Source of the DNA: Candidatus Pseudomonas phytovorans
GTDB lineage: Bacteria; Pseudomonadota; Gammaproteobacteria; Pseudomonadales; Pseudomonadaceae
Length of the DNA: 64,000 nucleotides
Direction of reading: 5' to 3'
Assembly: GCA_029202525.1 (NCBI GenBank)
Contig: CP119325.1
Span: 310,001-374,000, forward strand
Made by a program: the position numbers and the translations under genes
Part shown: piece after piece, positions 1-8,377 of the stretch
How positions within the stretch are numbered: position 1 is the stretch's first letter
Layout of the letters: every line of letters begins with the position of its first letter
Notes under the pieces: generated by a model
What the model was told of the DNA's origin: nothing
Database searches by the model: none
What the model saw: only the letters and a program-made list of their open reading frames with translations

Positions 1-202
1 TGCCCATGATCAGCCATCGCAGGCCGCCGCGCACCGGTACCAGCAGCTCTGGCGGCAGCGGGTAACGCTGGCCCAGGCGGCTCAAACCCCGAGCCACGAT
101 GCGCTGCAGGACGAAGGCCGCCACCAGGATCAAGAGAATCTGCAAGCCCAGCCAGAAGGTGTTCATCCATTGCCCTGGCAGCAGCGAACGCAGCTCCTCC
201 AT
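1..202 (-). CDS. Mechanosensitive-channel-like membrane protein, N-terminal part (cut by window edge)
   Basis: Only the first 67 codons are in the window; the gene runs leftwards off position 1. The visible residues begin MEELRSLLPGQWMNTF and contain one hydrophobic segment (about residues 16-35, WLGLQILLILVAAFVLQRIV) followed by a basic, proline-containing stretch, as at the start of small MscS-type channels of pseudomonads. The start ATG overlaps the TGA of the upstream ABC-F gene by one base (TGATG), which suggests translational coupling and a shared transcript. The family call is an inference from the N-terminus and context only; the pore and beta domains are not in view, so another membrane protein family is possible. 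Confidence 0.5.
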   Translation of the reverse strand, partial: MEELRSLLPGQWMNTFWLGLQILLILVAAFVLQRIVARGLSRLGQRYPLPPELLVPVRGGLRWLIMG

Positions 203-2112
203 CAGGACAGCGCCTCAAGCTCAGCCTGCATGCTTTCGAGGGTTTCCAACGCTTCCATCCAGGCTTCTTCCAGCTCGCCTTCGCGTTGCTTGAGCTTGGT
301 CTGGCGCGCCAGCAGTTCACGCAACTCGTCCTTACGAGCCGACTCGTAAACGCCTCCATCACCCAGCGCGGTCTCGACCTCGGCCAACTGCGCGTGCATC
401 TGGTTAAGCTCGGCCTCCAACTTGTCGGCGACCTTCTTGTGCGGTGCCAACTGCTGGCGCAAGGCTGCGGCAGCCTGACGCTGGGCCTTCTTGTCGGTCT
501 TGTCCGGGTTGACCGGGGTGGTACTGGCCGGTGCACTGCGCTGGCGGTACTCGACCAGCCAGCGGCTGTAGTCGTCCAGGTCACCGTCGAAGGGTTCAAC
601 CTTGCCGTCGGCTACCAACAAAAAGTCGTCGGTGGTGCTCTTGAGCAGGTGACGGTCGTGAGACACCACTACCACGGCACCGGCAAACTCCTGCAACGCC
701 ATGGTCAGCGCCAGGCGCATTTCCAGGTCGAGGTGGTTGGTCGGTTCGTCGAGCAGCAGCAGGTTCGGCCGTTCCCAGGCAATCAGCGCCAGCGCCAGGC
801 GGGCCTTTTCGCCACCGGAGAAATTCACCACCGGCTCTTCGCAGCGGGCGCCGTGGAAGTCGAAGCCGCCGAGGAAGTCGCGCAAGGTCTGCTCACGTTC
901 GGTGGGGGCAATACGCTGCAGGTGCAACAGCGGGCTGGCCTTGTCGTCGAGCGAGTCCAGCTGGTGCTGGGCAAAGTAGCCTACGGACAGATTCTCGCCA
1001 CGTACCAGGCGGCCCGACAACGGCTCCAGCTCACCCGCAAGGTTCTTGATCAGGGTCGACTTGCCAGCGCCGTTGGGCCCCAGCAGGCCAATGCGCGCAC
1101 CCGGGGTGAGCTGCAGCTTGACCTTGTCGAGGATGGCCTTGTCGCCATAACCCAGGCTGCCTTCGGACAAGCTCAGCAACGGGCTGGAGATTTTTTGCGA
1201 CTCGCGGAAGACGAAGTCGAACGGCGAGTCGACATGCGCCGCCGACAGCTCCTCCATGCGCTCCAGGGCCTTGATCCGGCTTTGGGCCTGGCGCGCCTTG
1301 GTGGCCTGGGCCTTGAAGCGGGCGATGTACTTTTCCATGTGCGCGCGCTGCGCCTGCTGCTTCTCGTAAGCTTGTTGCTGCTGCGCCAGGCGTTCGGCAC
1401 GGGTGCGTTCGAAGGCGCTGTAGCCGCCCTTGTACAGGTTCAGCTTGCGCTGCTCGACGTGCAGCACATGGTCGACCACGGCGTCGAGGAAGTCACGGTC
1501 GTGGGAAATCAGCAACAGCGTGCCGGGGTAGCCTTTGAGCCAGTCTTCCAGCCACAGGATGGCGTCGAGGTCCAAGTGGTTGGTGGGTTCGTCGAGCAGC
1601 AGCAGGTCGGACGGGCACATCAGTGCCTGAGCCAGGTTCAGGCGCATCCGCCAGCCGCCGGAGAAGTCGCCGACGCGGCGGTCCATCTGCTCGTTGGTGA
1701 AGCCCAGGCCCGCCAGCAATTTGCGCGCGCGGGCGTCGGCGGTATAACCGTCGGCGGCTTCCAGCTCACTGTGCAGGCGCGCCAGGGCGGTGCCATCGTG
1801 GGCCTGCTCGGCCGCAGCCAGTTCGGTCTGGACCTTGCGCAGGCGCGCGTCGCCATCGAGCACATAGTCCACCGCCACGCGGTCGAGGGTCTCGATCTCC
1901 TGGCGCATGTGGGCGATGCGCCAGTCGCCGGGCAGTTGGCAATCGCCACCATCTGGCGACAGCTCACCGCGCAGCAAGGCGAACAGGCTGGATTTCCCGG
2001 CGCCGTTGGCGCCGATCAGGCCGGCTTTGTGACCGGCGTGCAGGGTCATGTCGGCGCCGTCTAGCAAGCGCTGCGGACCACGCTGTAAAGTGAGGTTGGT
2101 TAGTCTGATCAT
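202..2112 (-). CDS. yheS: ABC-F family ATPase YheS
   Basis: A soluble 636-residue protein with two complete ABC ATPase domains and no membrane segment, the ABC-F architecture. Domain 1 (about residues 1-230) has Walker A GANGAGKSS, signature FSGGWRMRLNLAQAL and Walker B LLLLDEPTNHLD. Domain 2 (about 310-520) has GPNGAGKSTLI, NFSGGEKARLALAL and a second LLLLDEPTNHLD. A charged ABC-F interdomain linker lies between them, and a coiled-coil tail (about 550-636) follows. Length and sequence match E. coli YheS closely. ABC-F proteins bind the ribosomal E site and act as translation factors; the specific role of YheS is less defined. Its stop overlaps the next gene's start by one base. Confidence 0.93.
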   Translation of the reverse strand: MIRLTNLTLQRGPQRLLDGADMTLHAGHKAGLIGANGAGKSSLFALLRGELSPDGGDCQLPGDWRIAHMRQEIETLDRVAVDYVLDGDARLRKVQTELAAAEQAHDGTALARLHSELEAADGYTADARARKLLAGLGFTNEQMDRRVGDFSGGWRMRLNLAQALMCPSDLLLLDEPTNHLDLDAILWLEDWLKGYPGTLLLISHDRDFLDAVVDHVLHVEQRKLNLYKGGYSAFERTRAERLAQQQQAYEKQQAQRAHMEKYIARFKAQATKARQAQSRIKALERMEELSAAHVDSPFDFVFRESQKISSPLLSLSEGSLGYGDKAILDKVKLQLTPGARIGLLGPNGAGKSTLIKNLAGELEPLSGRLVRGENLSVGYFAQHQLDSLDDKASPLLHLQRIAPTEREQTLRDFLGGFDFHGARCEEPVVNFSGGEKARLALALIAWERPNLLLLDEPTNHLDLEMRLALTMALQEFAGAVVVVSHDRHLLKSTTDDFLLVADGKVEPFDGDLDDYSRWLVEYRQRSAPASTTPVNPDKTDKKAQRQAAAALRQQLAPHKKVADKLEAELNQMHAQLAEVETALGDGGVYESARKDELRELLARQTKLKQREGELEEAWMEALETLESMQAELEALS

Positions 2113-2162
2113 GATGGTCGCGGAGTCTACCAGCTTCCTCGGCCCATAGCGCGAGTGGAACC

Positions 2163-2645
2163 ATGTACACCGACCTGTGGAATTACGCCCTGGCCCTGTA
2201 TGCCAAGCCTGGCGTGGAAGCGGCCTGCCTTAGACTGCAGGCGCAGGGTGGCGATGTCTGCCTGCTGCTGTGCGCTGCCTGGCTGCAGGCGCGTGGCGTG
2301 GCCGTGCTGGACGAGCGCGCGCAAGCGCTGCACGAAGTTGCCGAGCGCTGGCAGCGTGAAGTGGTCGCCCCATTACGCAGCCTGCGCCAGCAGTGGCGAG
2401 CGTCAGCGGCGGGTGACCCGCAACTGGCGGCGTTGCGTGAACAGGTGAAGGGGTTGGAGTTGCAGGCAGAAAGAGCGTTGCTGGAGCGCATGCAGGAACG
2501 CTCGCGAGCGTGGCCCGCAGACTCCACTGAGCCCGCGGACGACTGGCTGGCCCGGCTGGCGCCGGCCCCTGCCCTACACCACGACGCGCTGCAACAGTTG
2601 CGCGTCGCGGCGGCCGCGCTTCAGGAGGCCGAAGACGGTGCCTGA
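2163..2645 (+). CDS. TIGR02444 family protein
   Basis: A 160-residue protein transcribed divergently from yheS and convergently with algP. The N-terminus (MYTDLWNYALALYAKPGVE, then a hydrophobic stretch ending in LLLCAAWLQARG) is characteristic of the TIGR02444 family, a conserved gammaproteobacterial group of unknown function usually found next to the yheS-like ABC gene. The C-terminal half is alanine- and arginine-rich, predicted helical. Its 3' end overlaps the 3' end of algP by 25 bases (2621-2645), a tail-to-tail overlap that makes the last eight codons dual-coding. No catalytic motif is visible. Confidence 0.85.
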   Translation: MYTDLWNYALALYAKPGVEAACLRLQAQGGDVCLLLCAAWLQARGVAVLDERAQALHEVAERWQREVVAPLRSLRQQWRASAAGDPQLAALREQVKGLELQAERALLERMQERSRAWPADSTEPADDWLARLAPAPALHHDALQQLRVAAAALQEAEDGA

Positions 2646-3739
2646 GCCGGAGTGCTGGCGGGTGCCGACGGCGCTGCCGAAGCGGCCGGGGTGGCCGAGT
2701 TGGTTGCCGCAGCCGGGGTGCTGGCGGCTGGGGTAGCAGGTTTGGCTTCGGCTGGCTTGCTGGCAACGGGTTTTGCTGCAGCTGGCTTGGCGGCGGTACG
2801 TGCTGGAGCTTTGGCAGCAGGTTTCGCAGCGGCTTTGACAGCCGGCTTAGCGGCAGGTTTGGCAGCAGCGGTGGCTTTAACTGCTGGCTTCGCGGCAGGC
2901 TTGGCAGCAGCAGCGGCTTTAACTGCTGGCTTCGCGGCAGGCTTGGCAGCAGCAGTGGCTTTAACTGCTGGCTTCGCGGCAGGCTTGGCAGCAGCAGCGG
3001 CTTTGGCAGCCGGTTTCGCCGCAGGTTTGGCAGCAGAAGCGGCTTTCGCAACTGGCTTCGCGACAGGCTTGGCAGCAGCAGCGGCTTTGGCAGCTGGCTT
3101 CGCGGCAGGCTTGGCAGCAGCAGCGGCTTTGGCAGCCGGCTTCGCGGCAGGCTTGGCAGCAGCAGCGGCTTTGGCAGCCGGCTTCGTGGCAGGCTTGGCA
3201 GCAACAGCGGCTTTGGCAGCTGGCTTCGCGGCAGGTTTAACAGCAGCAGTGGCTCTGGCTGCTGGCTTCGCGGCAGGTTTGGCAGCGGTAGTATTTTTGG
3301 CTGCTGGCTTGGCAGCAACAGGCTTGGAGGTTTTGGCTGCGCGCAGATCAAGGGCCTTGGCGGCTGCTTCACGAACCTTGCCAACACCTTGGGCCAGCTT
3401 CAGGCTGTCCTGCGCGTCGCGCTTGAGTTGCTGGATATAAGTACGGGTCTGGGTTTGACGTTCTTTCAGCGCATCGAGCAGCCCTTCAAGTTCGCCAATG
3501 CCTTTCTGCGCTTTGGTCTGCGCCTTGGCTTTACCTGCCTTGGCAGCATCCTGCAATTTCAGGCGACCGTTGTGCAGTTTTTCCTGGGCCCTGCCGCGCT
3601 GCTTTTCCAGTTTGGCCAGCAGTTTTTCCGCATCAGCCAGCGCTTGCGAGCAGGCATCTTCCAAGTGTTCAAGCAGGCTGCCCGAAAGTTGCTGGAGCAG
3701 GTGTAACGGCGTGTTTACTGGCTTCTTTTTGGCCGACAT
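2621..3739 (-). CDS. algP: AlgP, histone H1-like KPAA-repeat regulatory protein
   Basis: A 372-residue very basic protein. Residues 1 to about 120 form a helical coiled-coil-like domain (MSAKKKPVNTPLHLLQQLSG onward); the rest is a low-complexity Lys-Pro-Ala-Ala tail like eukaryotic histone H1 and P. aeruginosa AlgP (AlgR3). In P. aeruginosa it is a DNA-binding factor affecting alginate genes; in P. putida the role is inferred. A strong AGGAGGT ribosome site precedes the ATG. The ending departs from pure KPAA into an Ala/Pro/Thr/Ser-rich segment. It sits in the conserved cluster algP-fklB-algQ-dsbB-hemYXDC-algR. Repeat-number changes between strains are expected. Confidence 0.92.
   Translation of the reverse strand: MSAKKKPVNTPLHLLQQLSGSLLEHLEDACSQALADAEKLLAKLEKQRGRAQEKLHNGRLKLQDAAKAGKAKAQTKAQKGIGELEGLLDALKERQTQTRTYIQQLKRDAQDSLKLAQGVGKVREAAAKALDLRAAKTSKPVAAKPAAKNTTAAKPAAKPAARATAAVKPAAKPAAKAAVAAKPATKPAAKAAAAAKPAAKPAAKAAAAAKPAAKPAAKAAAAAKPVAKPVAKAASAAKPAAKPAAKAAAAAKPAAKPAVKATAAAKPAAKPAVKAAAAAKPAAKPAVKATAAAKPAAKPAVKAAAKPAAKAPARTAAKPAAAKPVASKPAEAKPATPAASTPAAATNSATPAASAAPSAPASTPAQAPSSAS
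2830..3290 (-). repeat. Tandem 42-bp coding repeats of algP
   Basis: Within algP the DNA repeats a unit of about 42 bp (for example around 3055-3190) encoding 14 residues of the pattern PAAKPAAKAAAAAK, roughly eleven copies with point differences. Some copies carry V or T in place of A. The repetition makes the opposite strand appear open as well (long Ala/Gly-rich frames on the plus strand), which are not genes. Such arrays are prone to slippage and length change. Confidence 0.85.
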
Positions 3740-3918
3740 GGTTTACCTCCTGGCTGACGAGATTGCGGCTCATACTATGCTTCTGCTGCTACCGCCGCTA
3801 GGGCATGTTGACAGTAATATTTACGCCGCGTTGCATGCCTGGGCAAAGTTGTTATCTTGCAGCTGCGTGAAAGTGTAGTTGCTGAATTAATCATTGCTGA
3901 TATTTGGGAGTCCGGGCA

Positions 3919-4557
3919 TTGCCTCGATATCTTGTATTAGGTGTATGCCTGCTGGTGCCTGTTGCAATGGCCGACAGCACCGACACGGACCTCGCCTACA
4001 GCCTGGGCGCCAGCCTGGGTGAGCGGCTGCGCCAGGAGATGCCGGGTTTGCAACTGGATGCACTGGTCGAAGGCCTGAAGCAGTCCTATCAGGGGCAACC
4101 GCTGAAGCTCGACAAGGCGCGGATGCAGGCGGTGCTCCAGCAGCACGAAGCGCAGGCAGGTGACGCCGCCACGCAGAAGTTGCAGGCAGCCGAAACACGC
4201 TTCATGGCCAACGAGCGTGGGCGTTATGGAGTACACGAACTACCGGAAGGTGTGCTTTACAGCGAACTGCAGCCAGGCACGGGGGCTCAACCCAGAGCAG
4301 GCGGCAAAGTGCAGGTGCGCTATGTGGGCAAGCTGCCGGATGGCTCGGTGTTCGACCAGAACCAGGCGCCCCAGTGGTTCAGCCTGGACTCGGTGATCGA
4401 AGGGTGGCAGGTGGCCTTGCCAAAAATGCACGCCGGCGCCAAATGGCGCCTGGTAATTCCGTCGGCGCAAGCCTATGGCGCCGAAGGTGCGGGTGATCTG
4501 ATCGAACCTTATACACCCCTGGTGTTCGAGATCGAACTGCTGTCGGTTGGCGACTGA
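3919..4557 (+). CDS. fklB: FKBP-type peptidyl-prolyl cis-trans isomerase
   Basis: A periplasmic-type FKBP of 212 residues. TTG at 3919 is chosen because a GGGAG ribosome site sits 8 bases upstream and it yields a clean signal peptide, MPRYLVLGVCLLVPVAMA, cleaved before ADS; an in-frame TTG at 3904 would sit ahead of that ribosome site. Residues about 20-100 are the helical FKBP_N dimerisation domain (SLGASLGERLRQ), and 110-210 the FKBP catalytic domain (VQVRYVGKLPDGSVFD, SVIEGWQVALPKM, then IPSAQAYG). The active-site pattern is largely intact. Expected role: protein folding in the periplasm. It lies divergent from algP and convergent with algQ (9 bases between stops). Confidence 0.88.
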   Translation: MPRYLVLGVCLLVPVAMADSTDTDLAYSLGASLGERLRQEMPGLQLDALVEGLKQSYQGQPLKLDKARMQAVLQQHEAQAGDAATQKLQAAETRFMANERGRYGVHELPEGVLYSELQPGTGAQPRAGGKVQVRYVGKLPDGSVFDQNQAPQWFSLDSVIEGWQVALPKMHAGAKWRLVIPSAQAYGAEGAGDLIEPYTPLVFEIELLSVGD

Positions 4558-4566
4558 CGCCAACCT

Positions 4567-5037
4567 TCAAGCCTCGACTGCGCCCTCTTCCTTGTGCGCG
4601 GTGTGCAGCACTTCGATCAGGCAGTCTTCCAGCTCAAAACGCTCGCGCAAAAGGCCGCCGAGCTTGTTGAGCTTGTCGGCAAAGCGCTCGGGGTCAGTGC
4701 AGTCGCCTTTCTCGCAATGATCATTGAAGGCCAGTGCGATCTGGGTACTTTCATCAATGCGCGGATTGATTTGCGTGGCCAGTTCCAGGCCTCGCGAGTC
4801 ACCGAATGCCTTGGCTTCTTCGATCAACTGCCCGCTGACTTCGAAGTGCCACGCCGAAACGTAGTCGACCAGAAGCGCGCAAAAGTCCCCGTTGGTGTCC
4901 TTGTCGGCAAAGGCCAGCTTCACATCGCGCAACGCGCGGAAAGCCTGCACCAGTTCCTGGCGCTCCTCCAGCCAACGGTCGATCAGCTTGTGAACCCCAC
5001 CCCAGCGTTCCTGGGCGTTCTGACAACTATCGAGCAT
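4567..5037 (-). CDS. algQ: AlgQ/Rsd family anti-sigma-70 regulator
   Basis: A 156-residue cytoplasmic helical protein of the Rsd/AlgQ family, which binds region 4 of the vegetative sigma factor RpoD and in P. aeruginosa affects alginate and siderophore genes. The start ATG at 5037 gives MLDSCQNAQERWGGVHKLID, matching the family N-terminus; an extended frame reaches 5073 but its first 12 residues do not look like the family. Conserved features include the WGG near residue 12, LVDYVSAWHFEVSGQL and FELEDCLIEVLH. A 231-bp gap separates it from dsbB upstream, so it probably has its own promoter there. Confidence 0.92.
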   Translation of the reverse strand: MLDSCQNAQERWGGVHKLIDRWLEERQELVQAFRALRDVKLAFADKDTNGDFCALLVDYVSAWHFEVSGQLIEEAKAFGDSRGLELATQINPRIDESTQIALAFNDHCEKGDCTDPERFADKLNKLGGLLRERFELEDCLIEVLHTAHKEEGAVEA

Positions 5038-5268
5038 GGCGATCTCATCCCTTCTGGGTAGATGCCGCTGCACCTCGCGCCACGAATACGCAGCACAAAG
5101 GTGACATCAGCAGAACGGCATCGAGCAGTTGTGTTTTCAGTATGCGTGCTGGGAGATTATTCCCGTGCGTGCTGACCATCAAGGTACGCAGCAGACAAAG
5201 TTCATACAAGTGTTTAATACCTTGTAAAACCGCCATTGGTCGCACTGGTGGCCTGGCCTTGTTCCAGG

Positions 5269-5775
5269 TCAACTTGTTGCCCGGCTGCGGAAACGATACG
5301 CCAGCAGGCATCTCAAGGGCAGCACGGCCAGCAACAGGAAGGCCAGCAGGCTCCACTCAGGCAGCGTCAGGTCGAGAAAGCTCCATGTCAGCGAGCTGCA
5401 TTGCGGGCCACCCAGCAGGAACTGCCGCGCGGCTTCGCTCCAGGATTGCTCGAAGACACGCCCGATCGGCAGCGGGCATACAGGGATAGCACCGCCACCT
5501 CCCTGCACCCAGACATGCCGTGCCGCCAGCAACGCGCCGGCCAGCGAGCAGCCCAGCGTAGCCCGCGCGTAATGGCGGATGCCTTGCGCACCCGGCGCCT
5601 GCACTACCGCCGCCAGGCTCAGCAGTGCGTAGGCGGCAAGCAATAGCCGCTGGCTGACGCACAAAGGGCACGGCACCAGCCCCAGTATGTTTTCCAGGTG
5701 GAATGACACGACCAGTACTGCCAATGCGGCCAGGCAGGAAGGAAGGAAAAAGGTGCGCAAGCGGGCCGGAAGCAT
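5269..5775 (-). CDS. dsbB: Disulfide bond formation protein DsbB
   Basis: A 168-residue inner-membrane protein with four hydrophobic segments. It reoxidises periplasmic DsbA and passes electrons to quinone. The first redox pair is CPLC (residues 36-39, in LVPCPLCVSQRLLLA); the second pair is the separated cysteines in the second periplasmic loop (IPVCPLPIGR and GGPQCSSLTW). P. aeruginosa carries a DsbB-type paralogue (dsbH) in this same position between hemY and algQ, so this may be the second DsbB of the genome. The gene follows hemY after 221 bp that contain a probable hemY terminator. Confidence 0.9.
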   Translation of the reverse strand: MLPARLRTFFLPSCLAALAVLVVSFHLENILGLVPCPLCVSQRLLLAAYALLSLAAVVQAPGAQGIRHYARATLGCSLAGALLAARHVWVQGGGGAIPVCPLPIGRVFEQSWSEAARQFLLGGPQCSSLTWSFLDLTLPEWSLLAFLLLAVLPLRCLLAYRFRSRATS

Positions 5776-5957
5776 GGGCGGTGAAAGTCCCGGGGAAATG
5801 TTGTGGTCTGAAACGGTAGAGGAAAGACCCGCTTTGTATCAAGGCGCTACAGTAGCGATAAGTCGCTGAAGCGCGTAGGAAATTTCCATTGCTAAAGTAG
5901 GAAGCGCCGGAAGAAATGGGCTGCAGAACTAACCTACAGCAGTAGATAAGTTACCCG

Positions 5958-5993
5958 CCCCCAAAGCCCGCACCTTTGCGCGGGCTCTGGGGT
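5958..5993 (-). terminator. Probable terminator after hemY
   Basis: Directly beyond the hemY stop (5997-5999) is a GC-rich hairpin: AGCCCGC (5965-5971) pairs with GCGGGCT (5980-5986) around an 8-base loop, extended by flanking CCCCA/TGGGG bases. The minus-strand transcript continues with a G-rich rather than long T-rich tail, so termination may be incomplete. Confidence 0.5.
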
Positions 5994-5996
5994 GGG

Positions 5997-7235
5997 TCAG
6001 GCGCGTACGCCTTCTGGCAAAGGCAGCGCCAGCAGGCGCTCGTCCAGCAGGCCAAGGCCTTCCTGGAACAGCTGGTTGCTGCGCTCGGTCTCGCCAAGGC
6101 CAGCGAGCAGACGGGCCAGTTCGGCACAGGCCTCGGGGTTGCGCTCCATGCGCAGGCTGCTTTCCAGGTAGTCACGCGCCTTGCCCCACAGGCGGTTCTG
6201 CAGGCTCAGGCGGCCAAGGGTCAGCAACAGGCTGGCGTCTTGCGGGTGGGCCTTGAGCCAACCTTCGGCCGTTTGCAGTTGGCGCGCCGGGTCATCACCG
6301 CGCACCAGGCCGTACAGGCGGGCCAAATGGCTTTCGTACTCACGCTTGAGGGCAGTGCGCAGCACTTGCTCGGCCTCGTTCTGGGCCCCCACCTGGCGCA
6401 ATTGCTCGGCGTAGGCCAGCACCAGTTGCGGCTCTTGGCGCTGGGCCGCGGTCAGTTGCTGCCAGGCGCGTTCCAGGGCCTGGCGTGCAGTTTGCGCGTC
6501 TTCGCCACGGGTGGTGGCCAGGCTCAGGTTCTGGCCCCAGGCACGTTGTTCCAATGCCGCCAGCTCGGCGGACGGCAGCACCTTGCCCTTGCGCAGGTCT
6601 GGCAGCAGACGGATCAGTGCCGACCAGTCACCGCGCTCCACATACAGACGCTGCAGCAGGCGCAGCACCTGGCTGTTGTGCGGGTGGCGTTCCTGCATGG
6701 CCAGCAGGGTTTCCAGGGCGCCGTCACTTTCACCACGGTCCATCTGCAACTGCGCATGGGTCAGGGCAATGGCCAGTTCTGCTTGCGGCTGACGCTCCAG
6801 CGCACGCTCCAGCAGGTTGTCGCTGTCTTCGGTGCGGCCTTGCTCGTTGGCAGCACGTGCGGCACCGAGGTAGTACAGCAGCGGTTGGCGCTCGGCCTCG
6901 GCGGCACGGTGCAAGTGGCGTTGAGCGCTGGCCCAGCGGCCCTCGGCAAGGTCCAGTTGGCCCTGTTCGATGGCCAGGCGGATGCGCCGGCTGCGGTTGC
7001 GCCGCGACCACGGGTTGACCACCCCGCTGGACGTCAGTACCAGGCCGACCAGATAACGCACCAGCCACAACACTGCGAGCACCGCCAGCAGGCCGGCCAG
7101 TGCCGCCCACAGCCCCGATTGATAGCGGAAGCTGCCATAGGAAAGCAGCACGTAGCCGCTGTGCTTGGCGACGGCAATACCCAGCGCCGCAGCAATCACG
7201 ATTGCCAGCACCGCCAGCAGGTAGACACGCTTCAT
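5997..7235 (-). CDS. hemY: HemY, TPR-type haem biosynthesis-associated membrane protein
   Basis: A 412-residue inner-membrane protein: two N-terminal transmembrane helices (about residues 4-22 and 40-65) followed by a cytoplasmic or periplasmic helical TPR-like region (SLLLTLGRLSLQ, ACAELARLLAGLGETERS). This is the proteobacterial HemY_N/TPR protein of the hemCDXY operon, unrelated to the Bacillus protoporphyrinogen oxidase of the same name. Its enzymatic role is unproven; it is thought to support late haem biosynthesis. The start ATG overlaps the hemX stop by four bases (ATGA), so the two are translationally coupled. Confidence 0.92.
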   Translation of the reverse strand: MKRVYLLAVLAIVIAAALGIAVAKHSGYVLLSYGSFRYQSGLWAALAGLLAVLAVLWLVRYLVGLVLTSSGVVNPWSRRNRSRRIRLAIEQGQLDLAEGRWASAQRHLHRAAEAERQPLLYYLGAARAANEQGRTEDSDNLLERALERQPQAELAIALTHAQLQMDRGESDGALETLLAMQERHPHNSQVLRLLQRLYVERGDWSALIRLLPDLRKGKVLPSAELAALEQRAWGQNLSLATTRGEDAQTARQALERAWQQLTAAQRQEPQLVLAYAEQLRQVGAQNEAEQVLRTALKREYESHLARLYGLVRGDDPARQLQTAEGWLKAHPQDASLLLTLGRLSLQNRLWGKARDYLESSLRMERNPEACAELARLLAGLGETERSNQLFQEGLGLLDERLLALPLPEGVRA

Positions 7236-8332
7236 GGCTTGCCCCCTTCAGCCTCGGCCGGCAGGTGACGGCGCTGAATGTAGGCCTGCACGGCCGCCAG
7301 GCTTTCGCTGAGGTCGGGGGTAACCACCGACACCGGTTGCTCGGCCAAGGCGTTAAGGCTGTCAAGCATGGCCTTGCTTTGCGGGTTGTCGGCGTTGAAG
7401 TTCGCCAACAGCACGCTGCGGGCGTCGTCCAGCGCCTGGGTGTAGACCTTTGCGTCACCATTGAGCGCCGCCCACTGGGCCTGCTCGATGGTCAGGCTCA
7501 GGGCCAGTCGCAGCTGGTTCAACTGCTGCCCGGCCAGCAGCGGCCGCACGTTTTCATCGGCGTTGAAGTCGATCTGGAAGTACTTGGAGATTTCTGCCCA
7601 CCACTGCGACAGCCGGCTGGCGCCATCTCCGTCGGAAGTCAGGGCACCCAGCGCATCGGCATTGCTGTCGAACTCGGGCGACTGGGCGCTCAGTTGCTGC
7701 ACCAGCTCACGCTGTGCGGCCAGTTTCAGGAACAGGCCGGTACGGTCTGGTTGCTGAGTGCTGTTGAGTGTGGCCAGGCTGCGTGCCAGTTGCTCACGGG
7801 CGGCGAATGCACCCGGGTCGCTCTGCTCGCGCAGGATCTCGTCGGCGCCTTCGACCAAGGCCTTGGCACTGGTGATGTCCTGCAAGGCCGACAGGCGCAG
7901 GGTAGCAAGGCGCAGCAGGTGCTCGGCTTCAGCCAGGCGCCACTCCTTGCGGCTTTCGCCCAGCACGGTTTCCAGGCGCTGGCTGAGGCGCTGCTGGTCA
8001 CCTTGCAACTGTGCCACCAGGCGGCGGCGATCTTCCAGCTCGCTGGCCGCCGGCAGGCTGGCCAGTTGCGCGCTGATCTGCTGTTCGCGCTGCTGCAGGG
8101 CTTCGGCACGCTGGGTCAGCGCCTCGATGTGCTGGCCCTGGTTGAACTCGCTGCCTTGCAGTTGACGCACCTGCCAGACCCCCCAGCCACCTACCGCCAC
8201 CCCGGCTGCACCCAGCAGCAAGGCCAGTGCTGCCAGGCCACTGCCGGAGCGCTTGGCAGGTGGGGTGTTGACGGGTTCCGCCGGCGCCTGTGCCGACGGC
8301 TGATCGTTATTGGACAAGACAGTCTCGCTCAC
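7232..8332 (-). CDS. hemX: HemX, uroporphyrinogen-III C-methyltransferase-like membrane protein
   Basis: A 366-residue protein of the HemX family: a short Pro/Ser-rich cytoplasmic N-terminus, one transmembrane helix (ALALLLGAAGVAVGGWGVW), a coiled-coil (about 60-130, Q/E/L-rich) and a periplasmic helical domain. Despite database names it lacks SAM-methyltransferase motifs. The GTG at 8332 is preferred since AAGGATGG lies about 7 bases upstream; an ATG at 8359 would put that ribosome site inside the gene. It begins 45 bases after the hemD stop and overlaps hemY by four bases. Confidence 0.88.
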   Translation of the reverse strand: MSETVLSNNDQPSAQAPAEPVNTPPAKRSGSGLAALALLLGAAGVAVGGWGVWQVRQLQGSEFNQGQHIEALTQRAEALQQREQQISAQLASLPAASELEDRRRLVAQLQGDQQRLSQRLETVLGESRKEWRLAEAEHLLRLATLRLSALQDITSAKALVEGADEILREQSDPGAFAAREQLARSLATLNSTQQPDRTGLFLKLAAQRELVQQLSAQSPEFDSNADALGALTSDGDGASRLSQWWAEISKYFQIDFNADENVRPLLAGQQLNQLRLALSLTIEQAQWAALNGDAKVYTQALDDARSVLLANFNADNPQSKAMLDSLNALAEQPVSVVTPDLSESLAAVQAYIQRRHLPAEAEGGKP

Positions 8333-8377
8333 GTATCCATCCTTTGCATGGGGGCGCATCGCGTTCAGCTTAGCGCC

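Noticed and set aside
286..2064. 592-codon plus-strand frame opposite yheS
   Set aside because: Antisense of a high-GC gene whose ABC-F motifs are unambiguous on the minus strand.
2652..3440. Plus-strand Ala/Gly-rich frame and a second minus-strand frame over algP
   Set aside because: Low-complexity shadows of the KPAA repeats; the real gene is in the frame with the AlgP N-terminal domain and AGGAGGT site.
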